Source: Pseudomonas sp. UBA1879 (GTDB lineage: Bacteria; Pseudomonadota; Gammaproteobacteria; Pseudomonadales; Pseudomonadaceae). Taken from it: DNA of 64,000 nucleotides. Below, in pieces: positions 45,995-55,397 of the stretch. The stretch spans positions 310,001-374,000 of the forward strand of contig NZ_DDHJ01000015.1 of assembly GCF_002338065.1 (NCBI RefSeq). The letters are read 5' to 3'. Under the pieces are notes generated by a model. It saw only the letters and a program-made list of their open reading frames with translations, did no database searches and was not told the origin of the DNA. Numbering within the stretch: the first letter of the stretch is position 1; each line of letters begins with the position of its first letter. Both the position numbers and the translations under genes were made by a program.

Positions 45995-48229
45995 ATGAGT
46001 GCGTCTGACCAATTCGGCAAAGGCAACGATGAGTTGTTGCCCAGTGCCGGCGACATGGACGCGTTGATCCGCGCCGAACATCGCGACCCGTTCTCCATGC
46101 TTGGCCCTCACAGTGATGGTAAGGATGGCCAGGTTATCCGCGCCTATCTGCCAAACGCTCTGGGTGTGCGCGTCTTGTCCCGTGATGGCCAACGCGAACT
46201 CGGCGAACTGACCATGAGCGACAAGCCCGGTTTCTTTGCCGGGCATTTCCCCGTCCGCGAGCCGTACCTGTTGAAGATCAACTGGGCGACTGGCGAGCAG
46301 GTCACCGAAGACCCTTACAGCTTCGGCCAGTTGCTGGGCGAAATGGACCTTTACCTCTTCGCCGAGGGCAATCATCGCGATCTGAGCAGCGCATTGGGCG
46401 CACAGGTCACCACTGTCGAGGGCGTCGACGGCGTGCGGTTCTCAGTGTGGGCGCCGAACGCTCGTCGCGTCTCGGTCGTCGGCGACTTCAACAGCTGGGA
46501 CGGGCGTCGTCACCCGATGCGTGTGCGCCATCCCTCTGGCGTGTGGGAAATCTTCATCCCGCGCCTTGGCCCTGGCGAGGCCTACAAATACGAAATCCTC
46601 GGCCAGCACGGCGTTCTGCCGCTGAAAGCCGACCCGATGGCGCTGGCGACTCAGCTGCCGCCCGCCACTGCCTCGAAGGTCGCTGCACCGCTGAGCCACC
46701 AATGGCAGGACAACGACTGGATGCAATCGCGGGGTGATAAGCACGACATTCACCAGCCGTTGTCGATCTATGAACTCCACGCCGGGTCCTGGCAATGGCA
46801 TCGCGGCGGCGAAGATGAGCCGGACCGCCCCTACAACTGGCACGAGTTGGCTGAGACGCTGATTCCCTACGTCAAAGACCTGGGCTTTACCCACATTGAG
46901 CTGATGCCCATCATGGAACACCCGTTCGGGGGGTCGTGGGGCTATCAGTTGCTGTCGCAGTTCGCGCCAAGTGCACGTTACGGCACCCCGGAAGACTTCG
47001 CAGCCTTTGTCGACGCCTGCCACCGCGCCGACATCGGGGTGATCCTGGACTGGGTGCCGGCGCACTTTCCAACGGATACCCATGGGTTGGCGGAATTCGA
47101 CGGCACTGCGCTGTACGAATACGGGAACCCGCAGGAAGGGTTTCACCAGGATTGGAACACGCTGATCTATAACCTCGGACGCACCGAAGTGCACGGCTTC
47201 ATGATCGCGTCGGGCCTGCACTGGCTGAAGAACTTCCACATCGATGCGCTGCGCGTGGATGCCGTGGCGTCGATGCTGTATCGCGATTATTCGCGCGAAG
47301 CGGGCCAGTGGGTGCCGAACCGCTACGGCGGCCGCGAGAACCTCGAAGCGATCGACTTTCTCCGCCATCTGAACGATGTGGTCGCGTTGGAAGCGCCGGG
47401 TGCGTTAGTCATCGCCGAGGAATCGACATCCTGGCCAGGTGTGACCCAGCCAACCCAACAGGGCGGCCTGGGGTTTTCGTACAAATGGAACATGGGCTGG
47501 ATGCACGACACGCTGCATTACATGGAGCAGGACCCGATTCATCGTCAGCATCATCACAATGAGTTGAGCTTCGGGCTGGTTTACGCGTGGTCTGAGCGTT
47601 TCATCCTGCCGATTTCCCACGATGAAGTGGTACACGGCAAGCACTCGCTGATCGACAAAATGCCGGGCGACCGTTGGCAGAAGTTCGCCAACCTGCGGGC
47701 TTATCTGGCCTTCATGTGGACCCATCCCGGGAAGAAGCTGCTCTTCATGGGTTGCGAATTCGGGCAATGGCGCGAGTGGAACCACGACACGGAACTGGAT
47801 TGGCACTTCCTCGACTACAAAGACCACAAGGGCGTGCACTCGCTGGTGGGCGACCTCAATCGGCTGTACCGGTCGGAGAAGGCGCTGTACGAGCAGGACT
47901 GTCAGCCACAGGGCTTCCAGTGGGTTATTGGTGACGATGCAGGCAACAGCGTGTATGCGTATCTGCGCTGGAGCCGCGACGGTGAACCGCTGCTGGTGGT
48001 CGCCAACCTGACCCCCGTGCCGCGTGAGCATTACCGCGTGGGCGTGCCGTTTGGTGGCAAGTGGGCAGAGTTGCTCAACACCGACGCCGATGTGTACGCC
48101 GGGTCCAATGTCGGCAACGGGGGAGAGGTGAGGGCAGATGACATCAAAAACCATGGCCAGGCCTATTCTGTGTCACTGAATCTGCCGCCACTGGCGGTGG
48201 TGGTGCTAAAGCCGGTGGCTGAGGACTGA
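45995..48229 (+). CDS. glgB: 1,4-alpha-glucan branching enzyme GlgB
   Basis: A 744-residue branching enzyme that forms alpha-1,6 links. Residues about 25-115 are an N1 domain, 120-220 a CBM48 domain (VRFSVWAPNARRVSVVGDFN), then the GH13 barrel with nucleophile in FHIDALRVDAVASMLYRDY and acid/base Glu in LVIAEESTSWPGV, and a C-terminal beta domain. Two ATGs are possible: 45989 overlaps the treS stop, but GGAG is 7 bases before 45995, so I prefer the latter. It completes the operon and would release branched glucan. Confidence 0.95.
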   Translation: MSASDQFGKGNDELLPSAGDMDALIRAEHRDPFSMLGPHSDGKDGQVIRAYLPNALGVRVLSRDGQRELGELTMSDKPGFFAGHFPVREPYLLKINWATGEQVTEDPYSFGQLLGEMDLYLFAEGNHRDLSSALGAQVTTVEGVDGVRFSVWAPNARRVSVVGDFNSWDGRRHPMRVRHPSGVWEIFIPRLGPGEAYKYEILGQHGVLPLKADPMALATQLPPATASKVAAPLSHQWQDNDWMQSRGDKHDIHQPLSIYELHAGSWQWHRGGEDEPDRPYNWHELAETLIPYVKDLGFTHIELMPIMEHPFGGSWGYQLLSQFAPSARYGTPEDFAAFVDACHRADIGVILDWVPAHFPTDTHGLAEFDGTALYEYGNPQEGFHQDWNTLIYNLGRTEVHGFMIASGLHWLKNFHIDALRVDAVASMLYRDYSREAGQWVPNRYGGRENLEAIDFLRHLNDVVALEAPGALVIAEESTSWPGVTQPTQQGGLGFSYKWNMGWMHDTLHYMEQDPIHRQHHHNELSFGLVYAWSERFILPISHDEVVHGKHSLIDKMPGDRWQKFANLRAYLAFMWTHPGKKLLFMGCEFGQWREWNHDTELDWHFLDYKDHKGVHSLVGDLNRLYRSEKALYEQDCQPQGFQWVIGDDAGNSVYAYLRWSRDGEPLLVVANLTPVPREHYRVGVPFGGKWAELLNTDADVYAGSNVGNGGEVRADDIKNHGQAYSVSLNLPPLAVVVLKPVAED

Positions 48230-48351
48230 AGCCGGTCTGGTCTGATCACTACGTGATTGCTCGCCGCAATACGCAGCGGTTCAGGCCGATAGGCAGGCAT
48301 TGAGGCGGGAGCGTTAGCGGTGAACAGTTAACTCGTGTGTGACTGACCCAC

Positions 48352-48666
48352 CGCTTCGCGGCCGTCGTTCCTCCGGCGGCTCCTACTGGGACGGCGTCTG
48401 ATCCAGGGCACTGCAAAACCCGTAGGAGCCGCCGGAGGAACGACGGCCGCGATCGCGGTCTGTCAGCTGGCGCGTTTCTACCTGATCCAACACGGTCGCT
48501 GCCGTCGCAGGCTCCGGCGTCCAACTAAGACTGCACCTGATTCGGTGCACTGCAAAACCCGTAGGAGCCGCCGGAGGAACGACGGCCGCGATGGCGGTCT
48601 GTCAATTGGCGCATTTTTACCTGATCCACCACGGTCGCTGCCGCCGCAGGCTCCGGCTTCTGCTAC
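48352..48666. repeat. REP island: tandem duplicated REPIN
   Basis: Direct copies of GTAGGAGCCGCCGGAGGAAC start at 48421 and 48561, 140 bases apart, each preceded by the same GCACTGCAAAACCC and followed by a degenerate inverted arm (GGTCGCTGCCG...GCAGGCTCCGG). A further inverted copy is at 48352-48386. It belongs to the same subfamily as the island at 39083-39411 and fills most of the 700 bases between glgB and the next gene. Confidence 0.82.
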
Positions 48667-48928
48667 GGATTCGGCGGTCGATGGGCCAGGGGGCAAGCAT
48701 GATTCGGCGTCGAGACGCTGCAAGACTGCACGAACGCTCCGCCGCAACGTGGCCACCTCCGTACGGCCAAATGTCTACCATTTCAACAGCCCATCATCGG
48801 CCGCTCCCGGACGAACGTCACCCTCCTGTACTGAACCCCGCACCATTTAAACGGTCTGTTGACCACGTTTCGTCCATCGCATGCGGCCTGTCCACCCGGC
48901 CATTCTTTCTATTTGTCGAAGATCGCTC

Positions 48929-49609
48929 ATGTCCCTCACTCCCTCCGTAATCGCCTCCCACGACTCCACCTTCCCGTTGCCGGGCGTTCGACGCCGTTTG
49001 CTCAGCGCTGGCTTGATGGGCACCCTGTTGGCCATCGGCTTCATTGGCCAAGCCTACGCGGAAGGCAAAGACCGCTGGGTCAGCGACACCCTCAGCACCT
49101 ATGTCCGCAGTGGCCCCACAGATGGCTATCGCATTGTTGGCACACTCAAATCCGGCCAGAAGGTCGAACTCCTCAACACCCAGGGCGACTACAGCCAAGT
49201 GCGCGGCAACTCTGGGGACACTGTGTGGATTCCGTCCGCTGACTTGCAGGAGGTCCCGGGCCAGACCGAACGCCTGCCGCAATTGACTCAGCAAGTCGCC
49301 GATCTCAGCGCGCAACTGAAAACCATCGACGACGACTGGAAAACCAAAGTCCAGGGCATGCAGGAAACCCTGGACTCTCGCAAAAAACTGGTCGACGAAC
49401 TCGAGGCCCGGACCAAAGACCTCAACGCCCAATTGACCGACGCCCAATCAGAATTGCGCTCGACCCAAGCTAAACTCGGCGACGAGAACAATCAGGTGTT
49501 GATGCGCTACATGGTCTACGGGGGCAGTATTGCCGGGGCCGGTTTGTTGTTGGGCTTGATTCTTCCGGCCCTGACCCGTGGCCGCAAACGCAACGATCGC
49601 TGGTTTTGA
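48929..49609 (+). CDS. SH3-domain inner-membrane protein (TIGR04211/YgiM-like)
   Basis: A 226-residue exported protein. After a cleavable or anchoring N-terminus (LLSAGLMGTLLAIGFIGQAYA) comes a bacterial SH3 domain (RWVSDTLSTYVRSGPTDGYR through VWIPSADLQ), then a coiled coil of about 95 residues, and a C-terminal membrane helix (GGSIAGAGLLLGLILPAL) ending in a basic tail RGRKRNDRWF. This is the TIGR04211 layout of E. coli YgiM; its function is unsettled. The start at 48929 is preferred over 48881 because it fits the family signal sequence. Confidence 0.85.
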   Translation: MSLTPSVIASHDSTFPLPGVRRRLLSAGLMGTLLAIGFIGQAYAEGKDRWVSDTLSTYVRSGPTDGYRIVGTLKSGQKVELLNTQGDYSQVRGNSGDTVWIPSADLQEVPGQTERLPQLTQQVADLSAQLKTIDDDWKTKVQGMQETLDSRKKLVDELEARTKDLNAQLTDAQSELRSTQAKLGDENNQVLMRYMVYGGSIAGAGLLLGLILPALTRGRKRNDRWF

Positions 49610-49662
49610 ATGCGTGTGTTTTGGCCACCGACCCTGTGATCCTGAGGGTGTCTGTCTGAAGC

Positions 49663-49753
49663 CTGTGGGAGTGAGCTTGCCCACAAATGGGGTGCTGCGC
49701 TTACGCCAATGCGGGCTGAAAAGTCGCCTTCAGGAGCAAGCTCACCCCCGCAG
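49663..49753. repeat. REP doublet (inverted pair)
   Basis: CTGTGGGAGTGAGCTTGCCC on the left and GAGCAAGCTCACCCCCGCAG on the right are inverted REP arms. The rest of the gap (49754-50006) before ggt shows only the ggt leader with no motif I recognise. Confidence 0.8.
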
Positions 49754-50006
49754 GCTGCTTCCGCAAACGGGGTCCAGTTCAACTGCTGAAATATCGTGTC
49801 ATTGACCCTAGGTCGATTCTCCTTTGTGCGCTATTTTGGTGCGGTGCTGCGGTCCTCTCGTGGACCACGGCGCAGCCGTTAACAAGCTCCACCCCATATG
49901 CGTCTGCAGTCGCAAGGATGCCGGGCGAATGTTGAGAGGGTACGTCCCATCCGCGCTCGCCCCGCCAATGCTGTTCCATCCTCACAAGAATAAAGAGAGT
50001 CGACAC

Positions 50007-51731
50007 ATGAAGTTTGAACCCTTGGCCAAGTCGCTGATAGCGACGGCGCTCACCTTCGCTTTCTCTACCTCCTACGCTGCCTCCGTCGCACCTGTTGCCG
50101 CTGAAAACGGCATGGTCGTCACAGCTCAGCACCTGGCCACACACGTGGGCGTCGATGTACTGAAGTCCGGCGGTAATGCGGTGGATGCCGCCGTTGCCGT
50201 GGGGTACGCATTGGCGGTGGTTTACCCGGCTGCGGGCAACCTCGGCGGCGGTGGTTTCATGACCATCCAGTTGGCCGACGGCCGCAAGACGTTCCTGGAT
50301 TTCCGCGAAAAAGCCCCCTTGGCCGCCACCGCCAACATGTACCTGGACAAGGACGGCAACGTCGTGCCAGACCTCAGCTCCAAAGGCCATTTGGCCGTGG
50401 GCGTGCCAGGCACGGTGTCCGGCATGGAACTGGCGCTGAGCAAATACGGCACCAAGAAACGCGCTGAGGTCATCGCGCCGGCGATCAAGCTAGCCGAAAA
50501 CGGCTTCCCGCTACAGCAGGGCGACATCGACCTGCTGCACACCGCCACCGACGAATTCAAAGCCGACAAGGACCTGACCCCGATCTTTCTGAACAAGGGC
50601 CAGCCGATGCAGGTGGGCGACAAGCTCGTGCAGAAAGACCTGGCCAAAACCCTCAAGGAGATTTCCGCCAAGGGCACCGATGGTTTCTACAAGGGCTGGG
50701 TAGCCAAGGCCATCGTCGATTCGAGCAAGGCCGGCAAAGGCATCATCGTCCAGGCCGATCTGGATAAGTACAAGACCCGCGAGCTGGCGCCCATCGAGTG
50801 CGATTACCGAGGCTACCACGTGGTCTCGGCGCCGCCGCCGAGCTCAGGCGGTGTGGTGATCTGCGAGATCATGAACATCCTCGAAGGCTATCCGATGAAG
50901 GAGCTGGGTTATCACTCGGCCCAGGGCATGCACTATCAGATCGAGGCCATGCGGCACGCCTACGTGGACCGCAACAGCTACCTCGGCGACCCGGACTTCG
51001 TGAAAAACCCGATTGCGCATCTGTTGGACCGTGACTACGCGGCCAAGCTGCGCGCTGCCATCGAGCCGCAGAAAGCGGGGGATTCCCAGGCGATCAAACC
51101 GGGTGTCGCCCCCCACGAAGGCAACAACACCACGCACTATTCCATCGTGGACAAGTGGGGCAATGCGGTGTCGGTCACCTACACCCTCAATGACTGGTTC
51201 GGCGCGGGCGTGATGGCGAGCAAGACCGGCGTGATCCTCAACGACGAAATGGACGACTTCACCTCCAAAGTCGGCGTTCCGAACATGTACGGCCTGGTCC
51301 AGGGCGAAGCCAACGCCATCGCCCCGGGCAAAACGCCGTTGTCGTCCATGAGTCCGACCATCGTCACCAAGGACGGTAAAGCAGTGATGGTGGTCGGTAC
51401 GCCGGGGGGCAGTCGCATCATTACCGCCACCTTGCTGACCATGCTCAACGTCATCGACTACGGCATGAATATCCAGGAAGCCGTGGACGCGCCACGTTTC
51501 CACCAGCAATGGATGCCGGACACCACGAACCTCGAGCGCTTCGCGGTCAGCCCGGACACCCAGAAGATCCTCGAAAGCTGGGGCCATAAGTTCGCCGAGC
51601 CGCAGGACGCCAACCACTTGGCGGCGATTCTGGTCGGTGCGCCTTCGCTGGGTGGCAAGCCGGTGGGCAACAACCGTTTCTACGGCGCCAACGACCCGCG
51701 CCGCAACACCGGGCTGTCGCTGGGCTACTGA
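50007..51731 (+). CDS. ggt: Gamma-glutamyltranspeptidase
   Basis: A 574-residue periplasmic enzyme that transfers or hydrolyses gamma-glutamyl groups, chiefly from glutathione. The ATG at 50007 gives a signal peptide (SLIATALTFAFSTSYA). The precursor cleaves itself before the threonine of NNTTHYSIVDKWGN to form large and small subunits; that Thr is the nucleophile, and the oxyanion loop GTPGGSRIITA is present. The frame is open to 49824 but without signal sequence. A single gene. Confidence 0.95.
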   Translation: MKFEPLAKSLIATALTFAFSTSYAASVAPVAAENGMVVTAQHLATHVGVDVLKSGGNAVDAAVAVGYALAVVYPAAGNLGGGGFMTIQLADGRKTFLDFREKAPLAATANMYLDKDGNVVPDLSSKGHLAVGVPGTVSGMELALSKYGTKKRAEVIAPAIKLAENGFPLQQGDIDLLHTATDEFKADKDLTPIFLNKGQPMQVGDKLVQKDLAKTLKEISAKGTDGFYKGWVAKAIVDSSKAGKGIIVQADLDKYKTRELAPIECDYRGYHVVSAPPPSSGGVVICEIMNILEGYPMKELGYHSAQGMHYQIEAMRHAYVDRNSYLGDPDFVKNPIAHLLDRDYAAKLRAAIEPQKAGDSQAIKPGVAPHEGNNTTHYSIVDKWGNAVSVTYTLNDWFGAGVMASKTGVILNDEMDDFTSKVGVPNMYGLVQGEANAIAPGKTPLSSMSPTIVTKDGKAVMVVGTPGGSRIITATLLTMLNVIDYGMNIQEAVDAPRFHQQWMPDTTNLERFAVSPDTQKILESWGHKFAEPQDANHLAAILVGAPSLGGKPVGNNRFYGANDPRRNTGLSLGY

Positions 51732-51778
51732 GTGCTGGACGTCTGAGCACTGACTCGCTGACCGTCACCTGAACGGTG

Positions 51779-51862
51779 TGTGCTAATTCGTTCGCACAAA
51801 GCGGTGGAGCCGACAAAGGTGTGTCGGCTGCACCCACCCTTAGCGAACGAATTCGCTGCCAC
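51779..51862. repeat. Nested inverted repeat (REP-like) after ggt
   Basis: Outer arms GCTAATTCGTTCGC and GCGAACGAATTCGC match with one mismatch; inner arms AGCCGACA and TGTCGGCT are perfect. The outer arms resemble the AATTCG-type Pseudomonas REP. It could also terminate ggt transcription. Confidence 0.7.
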
Positions 51863-51918
51863 AGGATCGAGGAGGGCAGGCCGCATAACAGCGTGGACGT
51901 TTGAACGGCGATGCATAG

Positions 51919-51935
51919 GTGTTATGTTATAACAC
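51919..51935. promoter_or_regulatory. Zur box upstream of folE2
   Basis: GTGTTATGTTATAACAC is a 7-3-7 palindrome whose core GTTATGTTATAAC matches the Zur core GTTATANTATAAC with one mismatch. It lies 45 bases before folE2, a classic Zur target. Confidence 0.85.
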
Positions 51936-51980
51936 TTTTGGCAGGCGACCTTGCTTGCACGCTTCGAGAACATTCCCACG

Positions 51981-52907
51981 ATGACCATTCCACTTCCCGA
52001 CGTTGCTTCCTCCGAATCCTCCTTGACGCTGCTTCCCCTCGATGGGGTCGGCATGCAGGGCATCGACATCCCGCTGATCCTTGACGAGCCTGGCATTATC
52101 GCGCCGGTGCACGCCCGCGCCGATCTGCAGGTGGACCTCCCTGTGCCGCAGATCAAGGGCATCCACATGTCACGGCTGTACACGCTGCTTGACCGCTTTG
52201 CCGAAGATCATGCCGTCGGCCCGGCGAGTGTGGCGGCGTTGCTGCAGTTGATGGTTGCCAGCCATGCCGATTGCCATTCGACTCAGGCCGCTGTGCGCCT
52301 GTCATTCGCGCTGCTGTGCAAGCGTCCGGCGTTGGTCACTCAGGGCCTGAGCGGCTGGAAGTCCTACCCGGTGATGATCGACGGCCAATGGCGGCAAGGG
52401 CGTCTGGCCCTGACAGTCAGCGTTGACGTGACCTATTCCTCGACATGCCCCTGCTCGGCGGCGTTGTCTCGGCAACTGCTGGAGCAGGCTTTCCGCGGGT
52501 ATTTCGGTGCTGGCGCAGTGGATGCCAAGGACGTCGCGGCATGGCTGCGTGATCACGGCTCCCACGCGACGCCCCACAGCCAGCGCAGCGTGGCGCGGGT
52601 TCAGGTGAGTATCGATCCAGACGCCGAGCGGCTGGGCGTGCTGAGTCTGGTGGATCGGGTCGAGAGCGCGCTGGGCACGCCGGTGCAGACCGCCGTCAAA
52701 CGCGCCGATGAGCAAGCCTTCGCTCGACTCAACGGGCAGAACCTGATGTACGTCGAAGATGCCGCGCGCAAGATCCAGCAAGCAGTAACGGGCCGTTTTG
52801 CCGCCAGCAGTGTCTCGGTCAGGCACCTCGAAAGCCTTCACCCGCACGATGCCGTGGCGTTCACCTCTCGCCAGGGCGCGTCGAAGCCGGAAGAGGGTTT
52901 TGTATGA
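51981..52907 (+). CDS. folE2: GTP cyclohydrolase FolE2 (type IB)
   Basis: A 308-residue enzyme that makes 7,8-dihydroneopterin triphosphate from GTP, the first step of folate synthesis. It is the metal-flexible replacement for zinc-dependent FolE. The catalytic cysteine lies in YSSTCPCSAALSRQL and the metal/His site in VASHADCHSTQAAV. The preferred ATG at 51981 gives the family length; a TTG at 51951 is possible. A Zur box upstream shows it should be made only when zinc is scarce. Its stop overlaps the next gene by 4 bases. Confidence 0.94.
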   Translation: MTIPLPDVASSESSLTLLPLDGVGMQGIDIPLILDEPGIIAPVHARADLQVDLPVPQIKGIHMSRLYTLLDRFAEDHAVGPASVAALLQLMVASHADCHSTQAAVRLSFALLCKRPALVTQGLSGWKSYPVMIDGQWRQGRLALTVSVDVTYSSTCPCSAALSRQLLEQAFRGYFGAGAVDAKDVAAWLRDHGSHATPHSQRSVARVQVSIDPDAERLGVLSLVDRVESALGTPVQTAVKRADEQAFARLNGQNLMYVEDAARKIQQAVTGRFAASSVSVRHLESLHPHDAVAFTSRQGASKPEEGFV

Positions 52908-54103
52908 GCCGTGCCGTTTCAGCGTCGGCCGTCGCTCAACCTGCGCATTCGCAGGCTGGGCCTGTGAGCCATAGCCGACTGCAATCCATTGACGCCCTGC
53001 GCGGCCTGATCATCGTGTTCATGCTGCTGGACCATGTGCGCGAAACCTTCTTCCTGCACCGTCAGGTGACGGACCCCATGGACGTCGGCAGCACGTCGCT
53101 GGATCTGTTCCTGAGTCGCACCCTGGCGCATTTCTGTGCGCCGCTGTTTGTGTTTCTGACAGGCCTGTCGGCATTTTTGTACGGCCAGCGGCATTCCGGT
53201 ACGGCAGACGTCGCCCGGTTCCTGTTCATCCGTGGACTGGTCCTGATCGCATTGGAGCTGACGCTGGTCAATTTTGCCTGGACGTTCCAGCTTCCACCGT
53301 CGGTGATCTACCTTCAGGTGATTTGGGCCATCGGCCTGAGCATGATCGCCTTGGCCGTCTTGGTGACGTTGCCGCGGGGTCTGCTGGCGGTGCTGGGAAT
53401 GGCGATCATCGGTGGGCATAACCTGTTGGATGGCGTGCATTTCGCCGCCAAATCCTGGATGCATATTCCGTGGGCCATCCTGCACGACAGAGGCTGGATC
53501 GAGGTCAGTGAGGGGCTGCGCTTGCGCACCTCTTACCCGGTATTACCCTGGATCGGCGTGATCGCCGTGGGATATGCCGCGGGGCCGTGGTTCGCCAAGG
53601 GCGTCAAATCAGACAAACGCGAAATGAACCTGATCGCCTGGGGGTTTGGCTTGCTGGCGCTGTTTCTCGCGTTACGCGGTTTCAACGGTTACGGCGAGAA
53701 ACCTTGGGTGGCCGGAGCAACCACAACCAACACGCTGATGAGCCTGCTCAACATCACCAAATACCCGCCGTCGTTGCTATTTATCAGCTTCACCCTGGGC
53801 CTTGGCCTGCTGATGCTCGCCTGGCTGGAGCGGGGTGCCGACAAGCGCTGGGTGAAACCACTGGTGACATTCGGCGCGGCCCCGATGTTCTTCTACTTGC
53901 TGCACTTGTACGTGCTCAAAGTGCTGTACCTGATCGCCGTCGTGCTCTGGGGTCGCAATCAGGGCACTTACTTCGGCTTCGATTCCGTATGGGCGCTGTG
54001 GGTCTGCGCGGCGGCGTTGACAGTGGCGTTGTTCCCCGCCGTGCGCGGGTTCGCCAAACTCAAGGCTCGGCGCCGGGACATCACGTGGTTGAAGTATTTC
54101 TGA
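52904..54103 (+). CDS. DUF1624/HGSNAT-like acyltransferase membrane protein
   Basis: A 399-residue integral-membrane protein with about ten hydrophobic segments. It opens after a short tail with SRLQSIDALRGLIIVFMLLD, the DUF1624/heparan-alpha-glucosaminide acetyltransferase signature, with the conserved His in LDHVRETFFLHRQ. Relatives transfer acyl groups across a membrane. Its start overlaps the folE2 stop, so it is translationally coupled and should share the zinc-starvation control. What an acyltransferase does in that response is unknown. Confidence 0.78.
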   Translation: MSRAVSASAVAQPAHSQAGPVSHSRLQSIDALRGLIIVFMLLDHVRETFFLHRQVTDPMDVGSTSLDLFLSRTLAHFCAPLFVFLTGLSAFLYGQRHSGTADVARFLFIRGLVLIALELTLVNFAWTFQLPPSVIYLQVIWAIGLSMIALAVLVTLPRGLLAVLGMAIIGGHNLLDGVHFAAKSWMHIPWAILHDRGWIEVSEGLRLRTSYPVLPWIGVIAVGYAAGPWFAKGVKSDKREMNLIAWGFGLLALFLALRGFNGYGEKPWVAGATTTNTLMSLLNITKYPPSLLFISFTLGLGLLMLAWLERGADKRWVKPLVTFGAAPMFFYLLHLYVLKVLYLIAVVLWGRNQGTYFGFDSVWALWVCAAALTVALFPAVRGFAKLKARRRDITWLKYF

Positions 54104-54140
54104 GGGAAGGGGCTGCCGATGATCGAAAGCCAGTGTCCCG

Positions 54141-55283
54141 TCAGCGATCCAGCAGGGCGCGCTCCATGCGCGCCAGCGCCTCTTCCAGCATTGGCCGTGG
54201 GCAGCCGAAGTTCAGGCGCACGAACTGACCGCAATCGTCACCGAACTCCAGGCCGCAGCTCAGGGCGACCTTGGCCTGGGCAAGGAAGAACTGCTGTGGA
54301 TGCTGAATGTCCAGCGCCGAGCAGTCCAGCCACGCCAGGTAGGTGCTTTGCGGCAGGTGCATGCGGATGCCCGGGAAGCGGGTGTCGATCGCGTGAGCGA
54401 GGTGGTCGCGGTTGTTCTGCAAATAGGCGTTCACCTGCCCCAGCCAGCTTTGGCCATGAGTGTAAGCCGCGTGAGTGGCCTCCAGGCCCAACGTGTTGAC
54501 GCTGTCGACCAAACCCAGACGCCCGGCCGTGAAGTGCTCGCGCAGGGCGGGGTTCTGCACCACGGCGAACGCGGTTTTCAACCCGGCAATGTTCCAGGCT
54601 TTGCTCGCCGACATGAGCGTGATCGTACGCTCGGCGATGTCAGCGCTCAGTGATGCAATCGGCGTGTGACGACGGCCGTCGAACAGGATGTCGGCGTGAA
54701 TTTCGTCGGACACGATCAACACGTCATGCTGAACGCACGCCTCGCCGATGGCGCGCAGCTCATCGCGTTCGAACACCTTACCGATCGGGTTGTGCGGGTT
54801 GCTGAGCAGAAAGGTGCGCGCACTCAGCAAGGCGTGCTGCAGAGCCGCGATGTCGGTGAGGTATTGGCCCTTGGCGTCGGCGTGCAGCGGCAGGTCAACC
54901 CGCGTCAGCTTCCAGTGGGCCGGGGCACTGAGCAGGGGCGAATAGTTCGGCGTTTGCACCAGGACGCCGCTGCCGACGGGCGCCAGGCTGTTCAGCGCCA
55001 TGTTCACCCCCGGCTCGACACCGGGCAGAAACACCAGGTCCTGTGGCTGGATATGCCAGTCATACTGCCGCGCCAGATGCGCCACCAGCGTCTCGCGCAA
55101 GGTGTCTTGAGCCACCGAATACCCCAACAGCGGGTGCTCCAGCCGGTTTTTCAGCGCCTGCATGATCGGCTCGGCCACCGGAAAATCCATGTCCGCGACC
55201 CACATGGGCAAGACGTCTTCCGGGTACTGGCTCCACTTCTTGCTGCCGGTGTTCAAGCGTTGAAAAACGGTGTTCAGGTCCAT
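54141..55283 (-). CDS. MalY/PatB-family PLP enzyme (cystathionine beta-lyase type)
   Basis: A 380-residue class I-fold PLP enzyme. The start at 55283 (MDLNTVFQRLNTGSKKWSQY) is that of the MalY/PatB group; the longer frame adds unrelated residues. The internal PLP lysine is in LMSASKAWNIAGLKTAF and the supporting Asn in LLSNPHNPIGKVF; the family marker MWVADMDFPV is present. Members split C-S bonds in cystathionine or cysteine conjugates. It ends 38 bases from the convergent DUF1624 gene. The exact substrate is unknown. Confidence 0.88.
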   Translation of the reverse strand: MDLNTVFQRLNTGSKKWSQYPEDVLPMWVADMDFPVAEPIMQALKNRLEHPLLGYSVAQDTLRETLVAHLARQYDWHIQPQDLVFLPGVEPGVNMALNSLAPVGSGVLVQTPNYSPLLSAPAHWKLTRVDLPLHADAKGQYLTDIAALQHALLSARTFLLSNPHNPIGKVFERDELRAIGEACVQHDVLIVSDEIHADILFDGRRHTPIASLSADIAERTITLMSASKAWNIAGLKTAFAVVQNPALREHFTAGRLGLVDSVNTLGLEATHAAYTHGQSWLGQVNAYLQNNRDHLAHAIDTRFPGIRMHLPQSTYLAWLDCSALDIQHPQQFFLAQAKVALSCGLEFGDDCGQFVRLNFGCPRPMLEEALARMERALLDR

Positions 55284-55397
55284 GCTCGTGACTGTCTCGG
55301 AAAAAGCGATGGGCGATTGTGCCAGAGCGCTGAGACCAAGGCATCTGTCACGCGGCTGGAGTTTGCGTCCCTGTCTGGCGGTTGCCCATTCAGCCAA

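Noticed and set aside
48545..48850. Open frames of about 100 codons on the plus strand in the gap before the SH3 protein.
   Set aside because: They run through REP repeats, are made of Arg/Pro/Ser-rich low-complexity sequence and have no ribosome-binding site.
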